Shown: positions 1 through 8,098 of the stretch, in pieces
How the letters are laid out: every line of letters starts with the position of its first letter
Numbering within the stretch: the stretch's first letter is position 1
From: Micromonospora rifamycinica
GTDB lineage: Bacteria; Actinomycetota; Actinomycetes; Mycobacteriales; Micromonosporaceae
Reading direction: 5' to 3'
NCBI RefSeq assembly: GCF_900090265.1
Contig: NZ_LT607752.1
Location: 2,046,001 to 2,110,000 of the forward strand
DNA: 64,000 nucleotides
Notes under the pieces: generated by a model
The model's input: only the letters and a program-made list of their open reading frames with translations
Databases searched by the model: none
Told to the model about the DNA's origin: nothing
Translations under genes and position numbers: made by a program

Positions 1-841
1 TGACGTGGACGTCGAGTTCGGCCGGTCCCGTGCTCGGTTCGGTCGGGCAGCACCGCAGGTCGACCTGGAACAGGTAGGTCGTGCCGGCTTCCGCCCGGAA
101 GGTGAACGGGACGTTGTACCGGTATGAGCAGCCCAGCAGGGTTAAATTCGTCAACGACGTCCCGCTGTAGCCGGCGACCGAGCCCCAGTAGCCCGCTGAA
201 GCGGTGATGGAGCGGGTGACCGCGGGGGTGTACGAGTACCAGCGCGTCTGCTTCGCATCGAGGCAGGCGGTCGGTTCGCCGACCTCCATGCTCGCGGTGT
301 CCAGATCCACCGCGCGTGAGAACGGCAACTTGTTGATCACCTTGGCGGCGGCGAAGCTGTCGTTCTTCGGCCGGTTGGTCCGCCTGAGGGAGAACGCCAG
401 CTCACCGGCCTCCGCCTCGAAGTACGAGGTGACCATGAAGTGGTAGGTGGTGCCCGCGGTGGCCGTGAAGGTGATCCGGGAATCCGCGTCGCCGTAGCTT
501 TCGTTGCAGGCTACGAGGTCCAGCGACCCGGAGGGGCCACTCCAGGCGGACAGGACCGTACTGTAGTCGCTCCCGAGGGTGCTCGCCTGGATCAGCGTGT
601 CCTTGGTGGGAGTGAAAGTGAACCAGACGGACTGATACTCTCCGCATTCCCCGGGATCCGCCGGATCGGTGGTGGCGCTGCTGGTGTCCTGCGTTGTCTG
701 GAAGGGCAGGCTGCCGACCGTCGTGGCGCTGGCGAATTCGTCGTTCGCGGGCTGGGCGAAGGCCGCTGTCGGCCGGACACCGACCAGCGCGGTCAGAATA
801 GCCAAAACTAGGGAGAGTCTCAGTACCGCCGGTTTGATCAT
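1..841 (-). CDS. Secreted two-repeat protein, C-terminus cut by window edge
   Basis: Open frame of about 280 codons that runs off the left edge, so the C-terminus is missing. The ATG follows AAGGAG by five bases. Residues 1-29 form a Sec signal peptide with A-F-A before Q30. The mature part holds two copies of a 110-120 residue beta-rich unit (about 33-155 and 160 onward). Each opens with N-D-x-F-x-x-A, then L-P-F, an aromatic W-F/Y-x-F/Y-T-P stretch and an A-G-T-T-Y strand. This resembles the pre-peptidase C-terminal-like beta sandwiches of actinobacterial secreted proteins. Paired cysteines suggest disulfides. No catalytic domain is visible in the part present; one could lie beyond the edge. 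The family call is by pattern only. Confidence 0.8.
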   Translation of the reverse strand, partial: MIKPAVLRLSLVLAILTALVGVRPTAAFAQPANDEFASATTVGSLPFQTTQDTSSATTDPADPGECGEYQSVWFTFTPTKDTLIQASTLGSDYSTVLSAWSGPSGSLDLVACNESYGDADSRITFTATAGTTYHFMVTSYFEAEAGELAFSLRRTNRPKNDSFAAAKVINKLPFSRAVDLDTASMEVGEPTACLDAKQTRWYSYTPAVTRSITASAGYWGSVAGYSGTSLTNLTLLGCSYRYNVPFTFRAEAGTTYLFQVDLRCCPTEPSTGPAELDVHV

Positions 842-1390
842 TGCGACTCCTTGCGGTAAGCGTCCGGTTTCGCTCCGTAGGCCGTGTCAGGTTAGCAGAG
901 CGCATTGCCCGGAGTGATGATTCGTATCGCGGGGTACGTTTCATTCATGGTTCATTCCAGTTCGCATCCGATTGTGGATATGATGCGGCATTGCCTATGC
1001 ATCAGTGATGGTTCGCCACTCCGCCGAGATCGAGTAGGATCTCAACCCACCAATGTCTGCATTCTTTCGACGGTCGGCACTCGTGGGAAGCTGATGAGCG
1101 TCCTGATGCGGACGAACGGTGGGTGGCATTCGTCGTCGGCGTCGATGAAGGGGCGGATCGCACCTATCAGGTCGGCCGCGTCCAGGAGCCGGTGCACGTC
1201 AGATCGTGGGACACGCCGCGCACCTCGGCCGCCCCTCTCGCCCCGACCGCCGTACCGTCAGGCGGTGACGGCCGGATCACGGCCGGACCTCACCGGCATC
1301 CACCCACCCCGATGTTCGGGACCGGTCGGTTCTCCTGTCCAGACTCGGCGGTCGCCCTCCGACGTTCGCTCAACTCGATAGCATGCCCGC
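842..1390. other. 549-bp gap, AT-richer; possible gene remnant
   Basis: No complete gene is convincing here. About 860-1080 is visibly more AT-rich than the neighbouring genes, as expected for promoters or acquired DNA. From about 1081 to 1250 one plus-strand frame looks coding: it is acidic, reads S-W-E-A-D-E-R-P-D-A-D-E-R-W-V-A-F-V-V-G-V, and has G/C-rich third positions. It has no start or ribosome site and continues into proline/arginine-rich sequence, so it may be a gene fragment. It should not be treated as an intact gene. Confidence 0.4.
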
Positions 1391-1828
1391 ATGTACGCGC
1401 TCTACGCCTGGGGAAACTTCATCGGCGAGGTCGGACTCGACCGGCGGCCGGCCTGGCTCGACCCGACCGTACTCCGCGGCGAACGACAGGTCGTCGACGA
1501 GAGCCTGATGATCGGCGACACCGACACGCTCCTGGTCGACGGCGCCGGCACGCTCTTCGAGATCGACGACGACGACAAGAATCTCGTGCCCGGTAGTGCA
1601 CTCATCGGCCGCGACCTCAGCGGTGTCACCTGGCGGGTCTCCCGCATCCGGGTAGCCACCGACGGCACCCGCGAGGACGCCCTGCGCATCGTCGCGGCCA
1701 TCGAGGAGGACGGCGACTTCTCCGAAGAACACGAGCGGCACGAGTACAACTCGGTCCCGGTCGGCGAGGTCGTCACCCTCTGGGAAGACGATCACGGACA
1801 GTGGACGATGGCCCTGGTCGAACTCTGA
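1391..1828 (+). CDS. Hypothetical acidic protein (145 aa)
   Basis: Coding bias is strong (G/C third positions throughout) and the ATG opens a compact 145-residue acidic protein with no signal peptide or membrane segment. I do not recognise the family. The N-terminus has alternating hydrophobic residues (Y-A-L-Y-A-W-G-N-F-I-G-E-V-G), and an acidic D-D-D-D-K turn lies near residue 60. No Shine-Dalgarno sequence is clear upstream; GATAGC about 12 bases before the ATG could be a -10 element of a nearly leaderless transcript. The next gene, an AraC regulator, is 93 bp downstream on the same strand, so the two may be co-transcribed, but nothing shows a functional link. Confidence 0.75.
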   Translation: MYALYAWGNFIGEVGLDRRPAWLDPTVLRGERQVVDESLMIGDTDTLLVDGAGTLFEIDDDDKNLVPGSALIGRDLSGVTWRVSRIRVATDGTREDALRIVAAIEEDGDFSEEHERHEYNSVPVGEVVTLWEDDHGQWTMALVEL

Positions 1829-1921
1829 GACAGCCCGTGTCCGTCCGGGCCGACCGGTGCCGGGCGCATGGCCCCTTCGTCCAGAATGGAGCGGTAGTGC
1901 CCGCCGACGGGGAGGCCGGAC

Positions 1922-2956
1922 ATGGTGCACCGCACAGTCATCGACACGCAGCGACTACCGCCGGCGGAACGGTTCGGGATGTGGCTCGACCTGGTGGCCC
2001 GCACCTCGACGCCGCTGCGGATCCGCTCCGACCACCAGCACGACTTCCGGGCCAGCGCCGAGATCATCGACCTGGGTCCGGTCCGGTTGCTGCGCTACCG
2101 CTACCCGTCGCTGGAGGCGGTCCGTACCGCGAAGCTGGTCCGCCGCTCCGAGGTGGACTACCACCTGCTCGCCCTCACCCTCAACGGCACCGGCGTCGTC
2201 GGGCAGGCCGGCCGGCAGAGCCGGCTGGACGCCGGGGAGTTCACCTTCTACGACGGCTCGCGCCCGCACGAGGTCAGCCACTTCGGTGAGGAGGGCGACC
2301 AGCGGTACGCCGCCTCCGTGGTCGCCCTGATCCCGTACGGCGCGCTGCCGGTCCCGCCGGAACGGCTCAGTCCGCTGCTGGCGGGCCGGATGTCGGCCAG
2401 CGAAGGGCTGGGCGCGCTGGTCGCCCAGTACCTGACCCGGATCACCGCGTTTCCGGAGCAGTACCGACAGGCCGACGCCGAGCGCCTCGGCGGGGTGGCA
2501 CTCGACCTGATCTCCACCATGCTCGGCCGGCACCTGGTCGCCGAGGACGACGTGCCCCGCGAGGTACGCCGTCGGGCGCTGCTCGCCCAGGTGCGCGACC
2601 ACGTCCAGCGACGGCTGGGGGACGCCGGCCTGACCCCGGGCTCGATCGCCGAGGCGCACCACGTCTCGGTCCGGAGCCTGCACCGGCTCTTCGAACAGGA
2701 GCAGACCACCGTCGCCTCCTACATCCGTGAGCTGCGCCTGGCGCGGTGCCGGCGGGACCTGGCCGATCCGGCGCTGGCGCACCGACCGGTCCAGGCCATC
2801 GCCACCCGCTGGGGATTCCGGGACAAGGCGCACTTCAGCCGGGTCTTCCGCGCCGCCCATCAGCTGACACCCCAGGAGTACCGGACGCTCCACCTCCAAC
2901 AGGCACGGATGGTCAACAACCCGGCGTCCGGAGTCAACCCGGGCTCGCCATACTGA
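1922..2956 (+). CDS. AraC-family transcriptional regulator
   Basis: A 344-residue one-component regulator. Residues about 10-190 match the AraC-binding-like domain (effector/dimerisation half), including the G-E-F-T-F-Y-D-G-S-R-P-H strand-turn typical of that family. The C-terminal 110 residues hold two helix-turn-helix motifs: about 239-259 (S-I-A-E-A-H-H-V-S-V-R-S-L-H-R-L-F) and 289-310 (A-I-A-T-R-W-G-F-R-D-K-A-H-F-S-R-V-F), ending in the usual P-Q-E-Y-R. The ATG is preceded by GGGAGG at good spacing. The length is normal for the family. The effector and target are unknown. It stands alone, with a convergent topoisomerase gene downstream. Confidence 0.93.
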   Translation: MVHRTVIDTQRLPPAERFGMWLDLVARTSTPLRIRSDHQHDFRASAEIIDLGPVRLLRYRYPSLEAVRTAKLVRRSEVDYHLLALTLNGTGVVGQAGRQSRLDAGEFTFYDGSRPHEVSHFGEEGDQRYAASVVALIPYGALPVPPERLSPLLAGRMSASEGLGALVAQYLTRITAFPEQYRQADAERLGGVALDLISTMLGRHLVAEDDVPREVRRRALLAQVRDHVQRRLGDAGLTPGSIAEAHHVSVRSLHRLFEQEQTTVASYIRELRLARCRRDLADPALAHRPVQAIATRWGFRDKAHFSRVFRAAHQLTPQEYRTLHLQQARMVNNPASGVNPGSPY

Positions 2957-3117
2957 CGGTGGGCCGAGGGTCACCCGACCGGACGGCCCGACGGCAACGG
3001 GGGACCGCGGCGTGGCGTCCGTGACCCAACCTCACGGGCGGCCCGCCCCGGTGCCGTCCCCGGAACCGGGGCGCGGGTGGCCCGCCCCGGTGCCCCGACC
3101 GCCCGGCGGGCGGGCGC
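2957..3117. other. Convergent intergenic spacer with short hairpin
   Basis: GC-rich spacer between convergent genes. It has a short hairpin at 3058-3071 (CCCCGG-AA-CCGGGG) flanked by two direct copies of GCCCGCCCCGGTGCC. It may terminate one or both transcripts, but the six-base stem is weak and no T-run follows. Confidence 0.4.
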
Positions 3118-4101
3118 TCAGGCCTCCGCCAACAGCTCCAGCACCGCTCGTTCGACCTGCTCACGGGGGGCTTCAGGGTGCACCGGCAGCAGCACACCGT
3201 CGTGGTAGAGGTCGACCACCCGGGGATCCACGTAGGACGTCCGGGCCACCGTGGGTGTGTTGCCGAGCAGTTCGGCCACCGCCCGCATCACCCCGGCCAC
3301 CGCACGGCGACGGGCCGTGGCGGAACGCTGCGTCCCCACGGTGGCCAGTTCGGTGGCGGCCCGTACGGTGGCGTGCCAGGTCCGGAAGTCCTTGGCGGTC
3401 ATCTCGCCGCCGCTGGCGTCCCGCAGGTAGCCGTTCACCTCGTCGCTGCGCACGTCCCGCCAGGCCCGGCCGTCCCAGTAGCCGAAGAGCCGCTCCTCGG
3501 CCCGCCGCCGCCGACGCAGGTTGGTCAGTACCCGGCACAGCTCCGGGTCCTCGATCCGACGGACCTGCTCGACGCCGCCCTTGGCGGGGAACTCGAAGAC
3601 CACGCAGCCGCCCCGGGACCGGGCGTGCTCCGGGCGCAGGGTGGAGACGCCGAAGGTGGCGTCCTCCCCGACCGCATACTGCTCGTTGCCGACCCGGAAC
3701 GCGCCCATGTCGAGCAGCCGGGCGACGGTGGCGAGCACCCGGTCCCGGTTCAGCCCCCGGCCGGTGAGGTCGCCGGCGATGCGCTCGCGCAGGGCCGGCA
3801 GCCGTCGGGCCACCTCCAGCACGTGGTCGAACTTCGCCTCGTCCCGCTTGCGCCGCCACTGCGGGTGGTAGAGGTACTGCCGGCGACCGGCCGCGTCGGT
3901 CCCGGTGGCCAGGATGTGCCCGTTCGGGTACGGCGCGATCCAGACGTCGGCCCAGGCGGGCGGGATCACCAGCTCGCCCAGCCAACCCAGCACCTCCGGA
4001 TCCCGCACGGGCGTACCGTGCCGGTCCAGGAAGGTCCAGCCCTTGCCGCGTCGGCGACGCCCGTACCCCGCCCGACCCGGATCACTGCGCCGTAGTCGCA
4101 C
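3118..4101 (-). CDS. DNA topoisomerase IB
   Basis: A 327-residue poxvirus/bacterial-type topoisomerase IB, which nicks and reseals one DNA strand through a 3'-phosphotyrosine to relax supercoils. The N-terminal domain (about 1-85) carries the G-x-G-W-x-F-L-D segment and W-x-D-V-W-I-A-P-x-x-x-G-H-I-x-A-T-G-x-D motif. The catalytic domain has F-R-V-G-N-E-Q-Y near residue 135, K-D-F-R-T-W-H near 230 and the nucleophile Y290 in T-S-Y-V-D-P-R. The length is standard. The GTG start lies one base beyond the stop of the upstream glycosyltransferase gene, so it is translated from the end of the heptose operon. Functionally it looks unrelated to that pathway. Confidence 0.93.
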   Translation of the reverse strand: MRLRRSDPGRAGYGRRRRGKGWTFLDRHGTPVRDPEVLGWLGELVIPPAWADVWIAPYPNGHILATGTDAAGRRQYLYHPQWRRKRDEAKFDHVLEVARRLPALRERIAGDLTGRGLNRDRVLATVARLLDMGAFRVGNEQYAVGEDATFGVSTLRPEHARSRGGCVVFEFPAKGGVEQVRRIEDPELCRVLTNLRRRRRAEERLFGYWDGRAWRDVRSDEVNGYLRDASGGEMTAKDFRTWHATVRAATELATVGTQRSATARRRAVAGVMRAVAELLGNTPTVARTSYVDPRVVDLYHDGVLLPVHPEAPREQVERAVLELLAEA

Positions 4102-4102
4102 C

Positions 4103-5032
4103 TCAGACCCGTACCGTTTCCTCGACCTCGTCCACGGCGGCCAGCACCCGGTCGACCGGGAGCGCCGCCCATCCCGACGCTGTTGCTACCCCGGACGAAC
4201 CACCGCAGTCCTCCCCCGACGCCCAGAGCGCGCGGTGCCACGGCCGGTCCGGTGGCGGCCCCCAGCGGGCCGGCGGGACCGGGCCGAAGATCAGCACCGA
4301 CGGGGTGCGGTAGGCGGTGGCGAGGTGGCCGACCCCGGTGTCCCCGCTGACCACCAGTCGGGCGGCGGCCACCAGCGCGGCCAGCTCACCCAGGTCGGTC
4401 CGCCCGGCCAGCACCGCCGACGCGGGCAGCCCCGCCCCGGCCGCCACCCGGGCGGCCAGCTCCCGCTCGCCGGTCGAGCCGGTCACCACCACCCGGTGCC
4501 CCCGCCCGGCCAGCCGCCCGGCCAGCGTGGCGAACCGGTCCGCCGGCCACCGCTTCGCCTCGACCTTGCTGCCCGGATGCACCACTGTCACCCCCGCCGG
4601 CATCCGCCCCGACGCCGGCCGCCGCAACGCCAGGTCGGTGCGGTCCGCCGGGATGCCGTACCAGTCGAGCAGCCGGCACCAGCGGTCCACCTCGTGCTCG
4701 TCGTCGCGCCAGTCGGGGCCGTCGAGGTGCCCGGCCGGCGGGCACCTGAAGGCCAGCAGCCGGCCCGCGCCGGCCAGCGTCCGGTGCGACTGCGGCCCCC
4801 GCCCGTGCAGGTTGACCGCCAGCTCCGGCGGCGGACCGGGCCAGGGCGGCGGGCCGGGGCCGTCGGTGGCCAGCAGCCGGTCGACGCCGCCGACCAGCCC
4901 CACCAGCGGCCCCAGCCAGGCCGGCGCGGCCAGCACCAACTCCTCGTCGGGGTAACCGGCCCGCACGGCACGCAGGGCGGGCACCGCGGTGGCCAGATCC
5001 CCCACGCCGAGCGCCCGCAACACCAGGATCAC
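4103..5032 (-). CDS. GT9 glycosyltransferase (heptosyltransferase-like)
   Basis: A 309-residue GT-B fold enzyme of family GT9, which contains the ADP-heptose:LPS heptosyltransferases. The N-terminus has the family L-R-A-L-G-V-G-D motif (acceptor-side loop). The C-terminal half has V-V-H-P-G-S near residue 170, V-V-T-G-S near 207, and S-G-D-T-G-V-G-H-L-A near 250, the nucleotide-sugar binding segment. The GTG start overlaps the stop of the SDR gene by four bases (GTGA) and has GGAG upstream. Position and family suggest transfer of a heptose made by the upstream enzymes, but the acceptor is unknown and GT9 members can use other sugars. Confidence 0.9.
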   Translation of the reverse strand: MILVLRALGVGDLATAVPALRAVRAGYPDEELVLAAPAWLGPLVGLVGGVDRLLATDGPGPPPWPGPPPELAVNLHGRGPQSHRTLAGAGRLLAFRCPPAGHLDGPDWRDDEHEVDRWCRLLDWYGIPADRTDLALRRPASGRMPAGVTVVHPGSKVEAKRWPADRFATLAGRLAGRGHRVVVTGSTGERELAARVAAGAGLPASAVLAGRTDLGELAALVAAARLVVSGDTGVGHLATAYRTPSVLIFGPVPPARWGPPPDRPWHRALWASGEDCGGSSGVATASGWAALPVDRVLAAVDEVEETVRV

Positions 5033-5742
5033 GGGTAGGAGGTCTCCTGTTCGGCACAGACCACCAGCTCCCGTACCGCACAGCCGGGTGGTTGGGACAG
5101 CGCGAACATGACCGCGGCGGCGGTGTCGGCCGGATCGTTGAGCTTGGCGTCCGGACCCGGCCGGTACTGGGGGTCGCGGTCGTCGAAGAAGGCGGTCCGC
5201 ATCCCGCCGGGGACCAGCAGGGTCACCCCGACGCTGCCGGCCAGCTCGGCGGCGAGCGACCGGGTGAAGCCGACCACCCCGAACTTCGCCGCACAGTACG
5301 CGGTGGCGTCACCGACGGCCTTGACGCCCAGGGTGGAGGCGACCGTGACGACGTTGCCCCGGGACGTCTCCAGGTAGGGCAGCGCGGCCCGGACCACCGC
5401 CACCGTGGCGAGCAGGTCCACCGTGACGATCCGCTCCCAGGTCTCGCGGGGCACGTCGGCCAGCCGGCCCGGCACGTCCATGCCGGCGGCGGTCACCACC
5501 GCGTCCAACCCGCCGGAGCGCCCGGCCAGCTCCCGGGTGGCCTCCTCGGCGGCCCGGGTGTCGGCCAGGTCGCACTCGACCCACGGCACCCCGTCGCCGG
5601 GAGGTTGCCGGTCGAGCACCAGCGGTCGCCCGCCGGCCCGGGTGACGGCGGTTACCACCGCCGCGCCGAGCCCGCTCGACCCGCCGGTGACCAGGACGGT
5701 CCGGCCTGCGCCGGACGGACTGCTGTTGCTGCTGCTGCTCAT
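5029..5742 (-). CDS. Short-chain dehydrogenase/reductase (SDR)
   Basis: A 237-residue classical SDR. It has the dinucleotide motif T-G-G-S-S-G-L-G near residues 19-26, D-L-A-D for adenine contact, catalytic Ser in V-A-S-T-L-G, and the Y-C-A-A-K catalytic pair. A short Ser-rich N-terminus comes first. A longer reading frame extends far upstream, but the true start is the ATG at 5742: GGAGGG precedes it and it overlaps the hldE stop (ATGA). The operon context suggests it acts on a sugar or sugar nucleotide of the heptose pathway. It is a short classical SDR, not the longer extended type expected for an HldD epimerase, so epimerisation cannot be assumed. Confidence 0.9.
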   Translation of the reverse strand: MSSSSNSSPSGAGRTVLVTGGSSGLGAAVVTAVTRAGGRPLVLDRQPPGDGVPWVECDLADTRAAEEATRELAGRSGGLDAVVTAAGMDVPGRLADVPRETWERIVTVDLLATVAVVRAALPYLETSRGNVVTVASTLGVKAVGDATAYCAAKFGVVGFTRSLAAELAGSVGVTLLVPGGMRTAFFDDRDPQYRPGPDAKLNDPADTAAAVMFALSQPPGCAVRELVVCAEQETSYP

Positions 5743-7268
5743 CGTGCCCCCTCCGCTGTCGGATCGGCCGTACCCGCCGACGAGCCGGCCGACGTGACCG
5801 GACCCGCCGTCGCGCGGGCCGGTCCCGGTGGCGGGCCACCGGTCGGCGCGGGGCTCCGGCGGCCACCACGGGCCGCGGCGATCATGTCGGTGGTGGAGCG
5901 CCCGTCCAGGTACGGCACCACCACGCTGTCCCCGCCCCACCGGCGGAGCAGGTCGGCCTCGGGCAGGCCGGGTGCCTCGCCGACGCCGGTGGCGTAGTCC
6001 CCACCCTTGACCCAGACGTCGGGTCGCAGCCAGCCCAACGCCGCGTGCGGGGTGGACTCGTCGAAGACCACCACCGCGTCGACGCAGCTCAGCGCGGCGA
6101 GCAGCCGGGCCCGGTCGCCCTGCGGGGTCACCGGCCGGTCCGGACCCTTCAGCGCGGTGACGCTCGCGTCGGAGTTCAGGCAGACCACCAGGCAGTCGCC
6201 GAGTTGCCGGGCGGCCTGGAGGGTCGCCACGTGTCCGGCGTGCAGCAGGTCGAAGCAGCCGCCGGTGGCCACCACCGTCCCGCCGGCCGCCCGTACCTCG
6301 GCCACCACCGCACCGGCGGCGGCGGCCCCGATCCGCTCGCCACCGCCGACCAGCACCGGCGGGCAGGCGCGCACCGGCACCGGCAGGGCGGCGGCCACTC
6401 CCCCGTCCGCCACGTACGCCGACGCCGCGCCGACCGCCGCCTGGACCGCCTCGGAGACCACCGCGCCCCCGGCCAGCGCCAGCCCGGCCGCCGAGGCGAA
6501 CCGGTCCCCCGCCCCACAGGTGTCCCCCTGCGCGGAGACCGGCGCGGAGACCATCAACGGGGTCGCCCCCGCGGAACAGAGCAACGCGCCGTCGCCGCCG
6601 AGGGTGACCACCACCGCGCCGGCCCGCCAGCGGTCCCGCAGCCCCTGCGCGGCCCGCGCGGCGACCGCCAGCCGGGATCCGCCCGGCGGCACCTTGGCCA
6701 GCTCCCGGGCCTCCGACTCGTTCGGCGTCACCAACTGCACCCCGGGTACGGCCACCGGGCCGCGCGGATGCGGATCCCAGACCACCGGCGCGACGGTCGC
6801 GGCCAGCGCCGCCCGCACCGCCGGCTGCCGGGCCACTCCCCGCCCGTAGTCGCTGACCACCACCGCCGACGCCCCGGCGATCAGCCGGAGCACCGCGTCG
6901 CCGGGTGGCCCGGGTTCCCCCGCCGCGCCACCCCGGTCGTGGCGCAGCAGCACCCGCCCGTGTGCCCGCAGCCGGATCTTCTCCGGGGTGGCACCGCTCA
7001 ACGGCAGGGCGTACACCTGCACGCCGGCGGCGGTGAGCAGCGAGCTGAGCCGGGCCGCCCCGGCGTCGTCGGCGAGCGCGGTCACCAGCGCCACCTCGGT
7101 GCCCCCGGCGGCGGCGAAGACCGCGGCCAGACCGGCCCCGCCGGGCCGGTCGGTGGACGCCGTCTCGTCCAGCACCGGCACCGGCGAGTCGGGGCAGAGC
7201 CGGTTCACCACCCCCTCGACGTCCCGGTCCAGCAGGGTGTCGCCGATGACCACCAGGGGACCTCTCAC
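5739..7268 (-). CDS. hldE: Bifunctional heptose-7-phosphate kinase / heptose-1-phosphate adenylyltransferase
   Basis: A 509-residue fusion of two enzymes. Residues about 1-320 are a PfkB-family kinase (G-D-x-x-L-D-R near the N-terminus, T-P-N-E-S-E, and the anion-hole signature G-D-T-C-G-A-G-D). Residues about 335-470 are a cytidylyltransferase-like domain with G-C-F-D-L-L-H-A-G-H (HxGH) and V-x-L-N-S-D. In the known pathway HldE makes D-glycero-beta-D-manno-heptose 1,7-bisphosphate, then, after GmhB, ADP-heptose. The C-terminal 40 residues are a Pro/Gly/Ala-rich tail. The GTG start has GGGGAGGAG upstream and overlaps the gmhA stop (GTGA). HldE architecture points to ADP- rather than GDP-heptose. 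Confidence 0.95.
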   Translation of the reverse strand: MRGPLVVIGDTLLDRDVEGVVNRLCPDSPVPVLDETASTDRPGGAGLAAVFAAAGGTEVALVTALADDAGAARLSSLLTAAGVQVYALPLSGATPEKIRLRAHGRVLLRHDRGGAAGEPGPPGDAVLRLIAGASAVVVSDYGRGVARQPAVRAALAATVAPVVWDPHPRGPVAVPGVQLVTPNESEARELAKVPPGGSRLAVAARAAQGLRDRWRAGAVVVTLGGDGALLCSAGATPLMVSAPVSAQGDTCGAGDRFASAAGLALAGGAVVSEAVQAAVGAASAYVADGGVAAALPVPVRACPPVLVGGGERIGAAAAGAVVAEVRAAGGTVVATGGCFDLLHAGHVATLQAARQLGDCLVVCLNSDASVTALKGPDRPVTPQGDRARLLAALSCVDAVVVFDESTPHAALGWLRPDVWVKGGDYATGVGEAPGLPEADLLRRWGGDSVVVPYLDGRSTTDMIAAARGGRRSPAPTGGPPPGPARATAGPVTSAGSSAGTADPTAEGAR

Positions 7269-8098
7269 GCCGCTCCTCCCCGTCGCCCGTCGGTCGTCGG
7301 GTCCACCCCGTCGACCACCACCTCCACCCCGGTCCGCACCGGCGGGCCGTCGGCCGGCACCACGGACCGGTCGGCCACCGGCGGGCCGTCCGCCGGCACC
7401 ACCGACCCGTCGGCCACCGGCCGGCCGGGGGCGTCGACCGGTGCCTGCGCCGCTCCGCCACCGCGGCCGGCGGCGACGGCGGCCGCCTGCCCGGCCAGGG
7501 CGGCCAGCGCGGTGGGCAGCGCCCGGTCGACGTACTCGCAGAGCACGTGCGTGGAGACCAGGTGCAGTTCCTGCACCACCTGGCTGTCCGGACAGGCGAC
7601 GGCGAGCGCCTCGTGGCAGGCCCCGGCCAGCGGATTCGGCGCGGGACCGGTGAACGCCCAGCAGCGCAGCCCGGCCTCCCGGGCGGCGGCCACGGCGGCG
7701 AGCAGGTTGCCACTGGCCCCGCTGGTGGACATCAGCAGCAGGACGTCACCCGGCCGGCCGTGGGCGCGCACCTGGCGGGCGAAGACCTCGTCGTAGCCGT
7801 AGTCGTTGCCGATCGCGGTCAACGCCGAGGTCTCGGCGTGCAGGGCGATCGCCGACAGCGGTTGCCGGTCGTCGCGCAGCCGGCCGACCAGTTCGGCGGT
7901 GAGGTGCTGGGCCTCGGCGGCGCTGCCCCCGTTGCCGGCGACCAGCAACCGGCCACCACCGACCAGGATTCCGGCCAGGTCGGTGCCCCACCGGGCCAGC
8001 AGCGGCTCCGCCGTGCGGTACGACAGCAGCGCCTCGGTCAGCAGGTCGAGGTGCGCGCCCAGCAGCCCGGCCCGCGCCGCCCGGTTCGACGTCGTCAT
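7265..8098 (-). CDS. gmhA: Sedoheptulose-7-phosphate isomerase (SIS domain)
   Basis: A 277-residue SIS-fold protein. It has the signature G-N-G-G-S-A-A-E-A-Q-H near residue 55, S-T-S-G-A-S-G-N near 127, and a C-terminal helix with V-Q-E-L-H-L. GmhA converts sedoheptulose 7-phosphate to D-glycero-D-manno-heptose 7-phosphate, the first committed step. The frame is open further upstream, but the ATG at 8098 starts the conserved domain and overlaps the upstream stop (TGATG). The protein is about 80 residues longer than usual. The extra C-terminal tail holds two 13-residue repeats (P-V-A-D-x-S-V-V-P-A-D-G-P) encoded by a 39-bp tandem duplication. Confidence 0.93.
   Translation of the reverse strand: MTTSNRAARAGLLGAHLDLLTEALLSYRTAEPLLARWGTDLAGILVGGGRLLVAGNGGSAAEAQHLTAELVGRLRDDRQPLSAIALHAETSALTAIGNDYGYDEVFARQVRAHGRPGDVLLLMSTSGASGNLLAAVAAAREAGLRCWAFTGPAPNPLAGACHEALAVACPDSQVVQELHLVSTHVLCEYVDRALPTALAALAGQAAAVAAGRGGGAAQAPVDAPGRPVADGSVVPADGPPVADRSVVPADGPPVRTGVEVVVDGVDPTTDGRRGGAA
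7337..7414 (-). repeat. 39-bp tandem repeat in gmhA tail
   Basis: Two near-identical 39-bp units (7337-7375 and 7376-7414) start CACCGGCGGGCCGTC on the plus strand and are followed by a partial third. They keep the reading frame and add 13 residues per unit to the GmhA C-terminal tail. Copy number could vary by slippage. Confidence 0.85.

Noticed and set aside
5029..7713. Very long open frame covering the SDR gene and beyond
   Set aside because: Only the last 237 codons match a protein family. The upstream part overlaps hldE and gmhA in another frame and is Arg/Gly/Ala-rich shadow.
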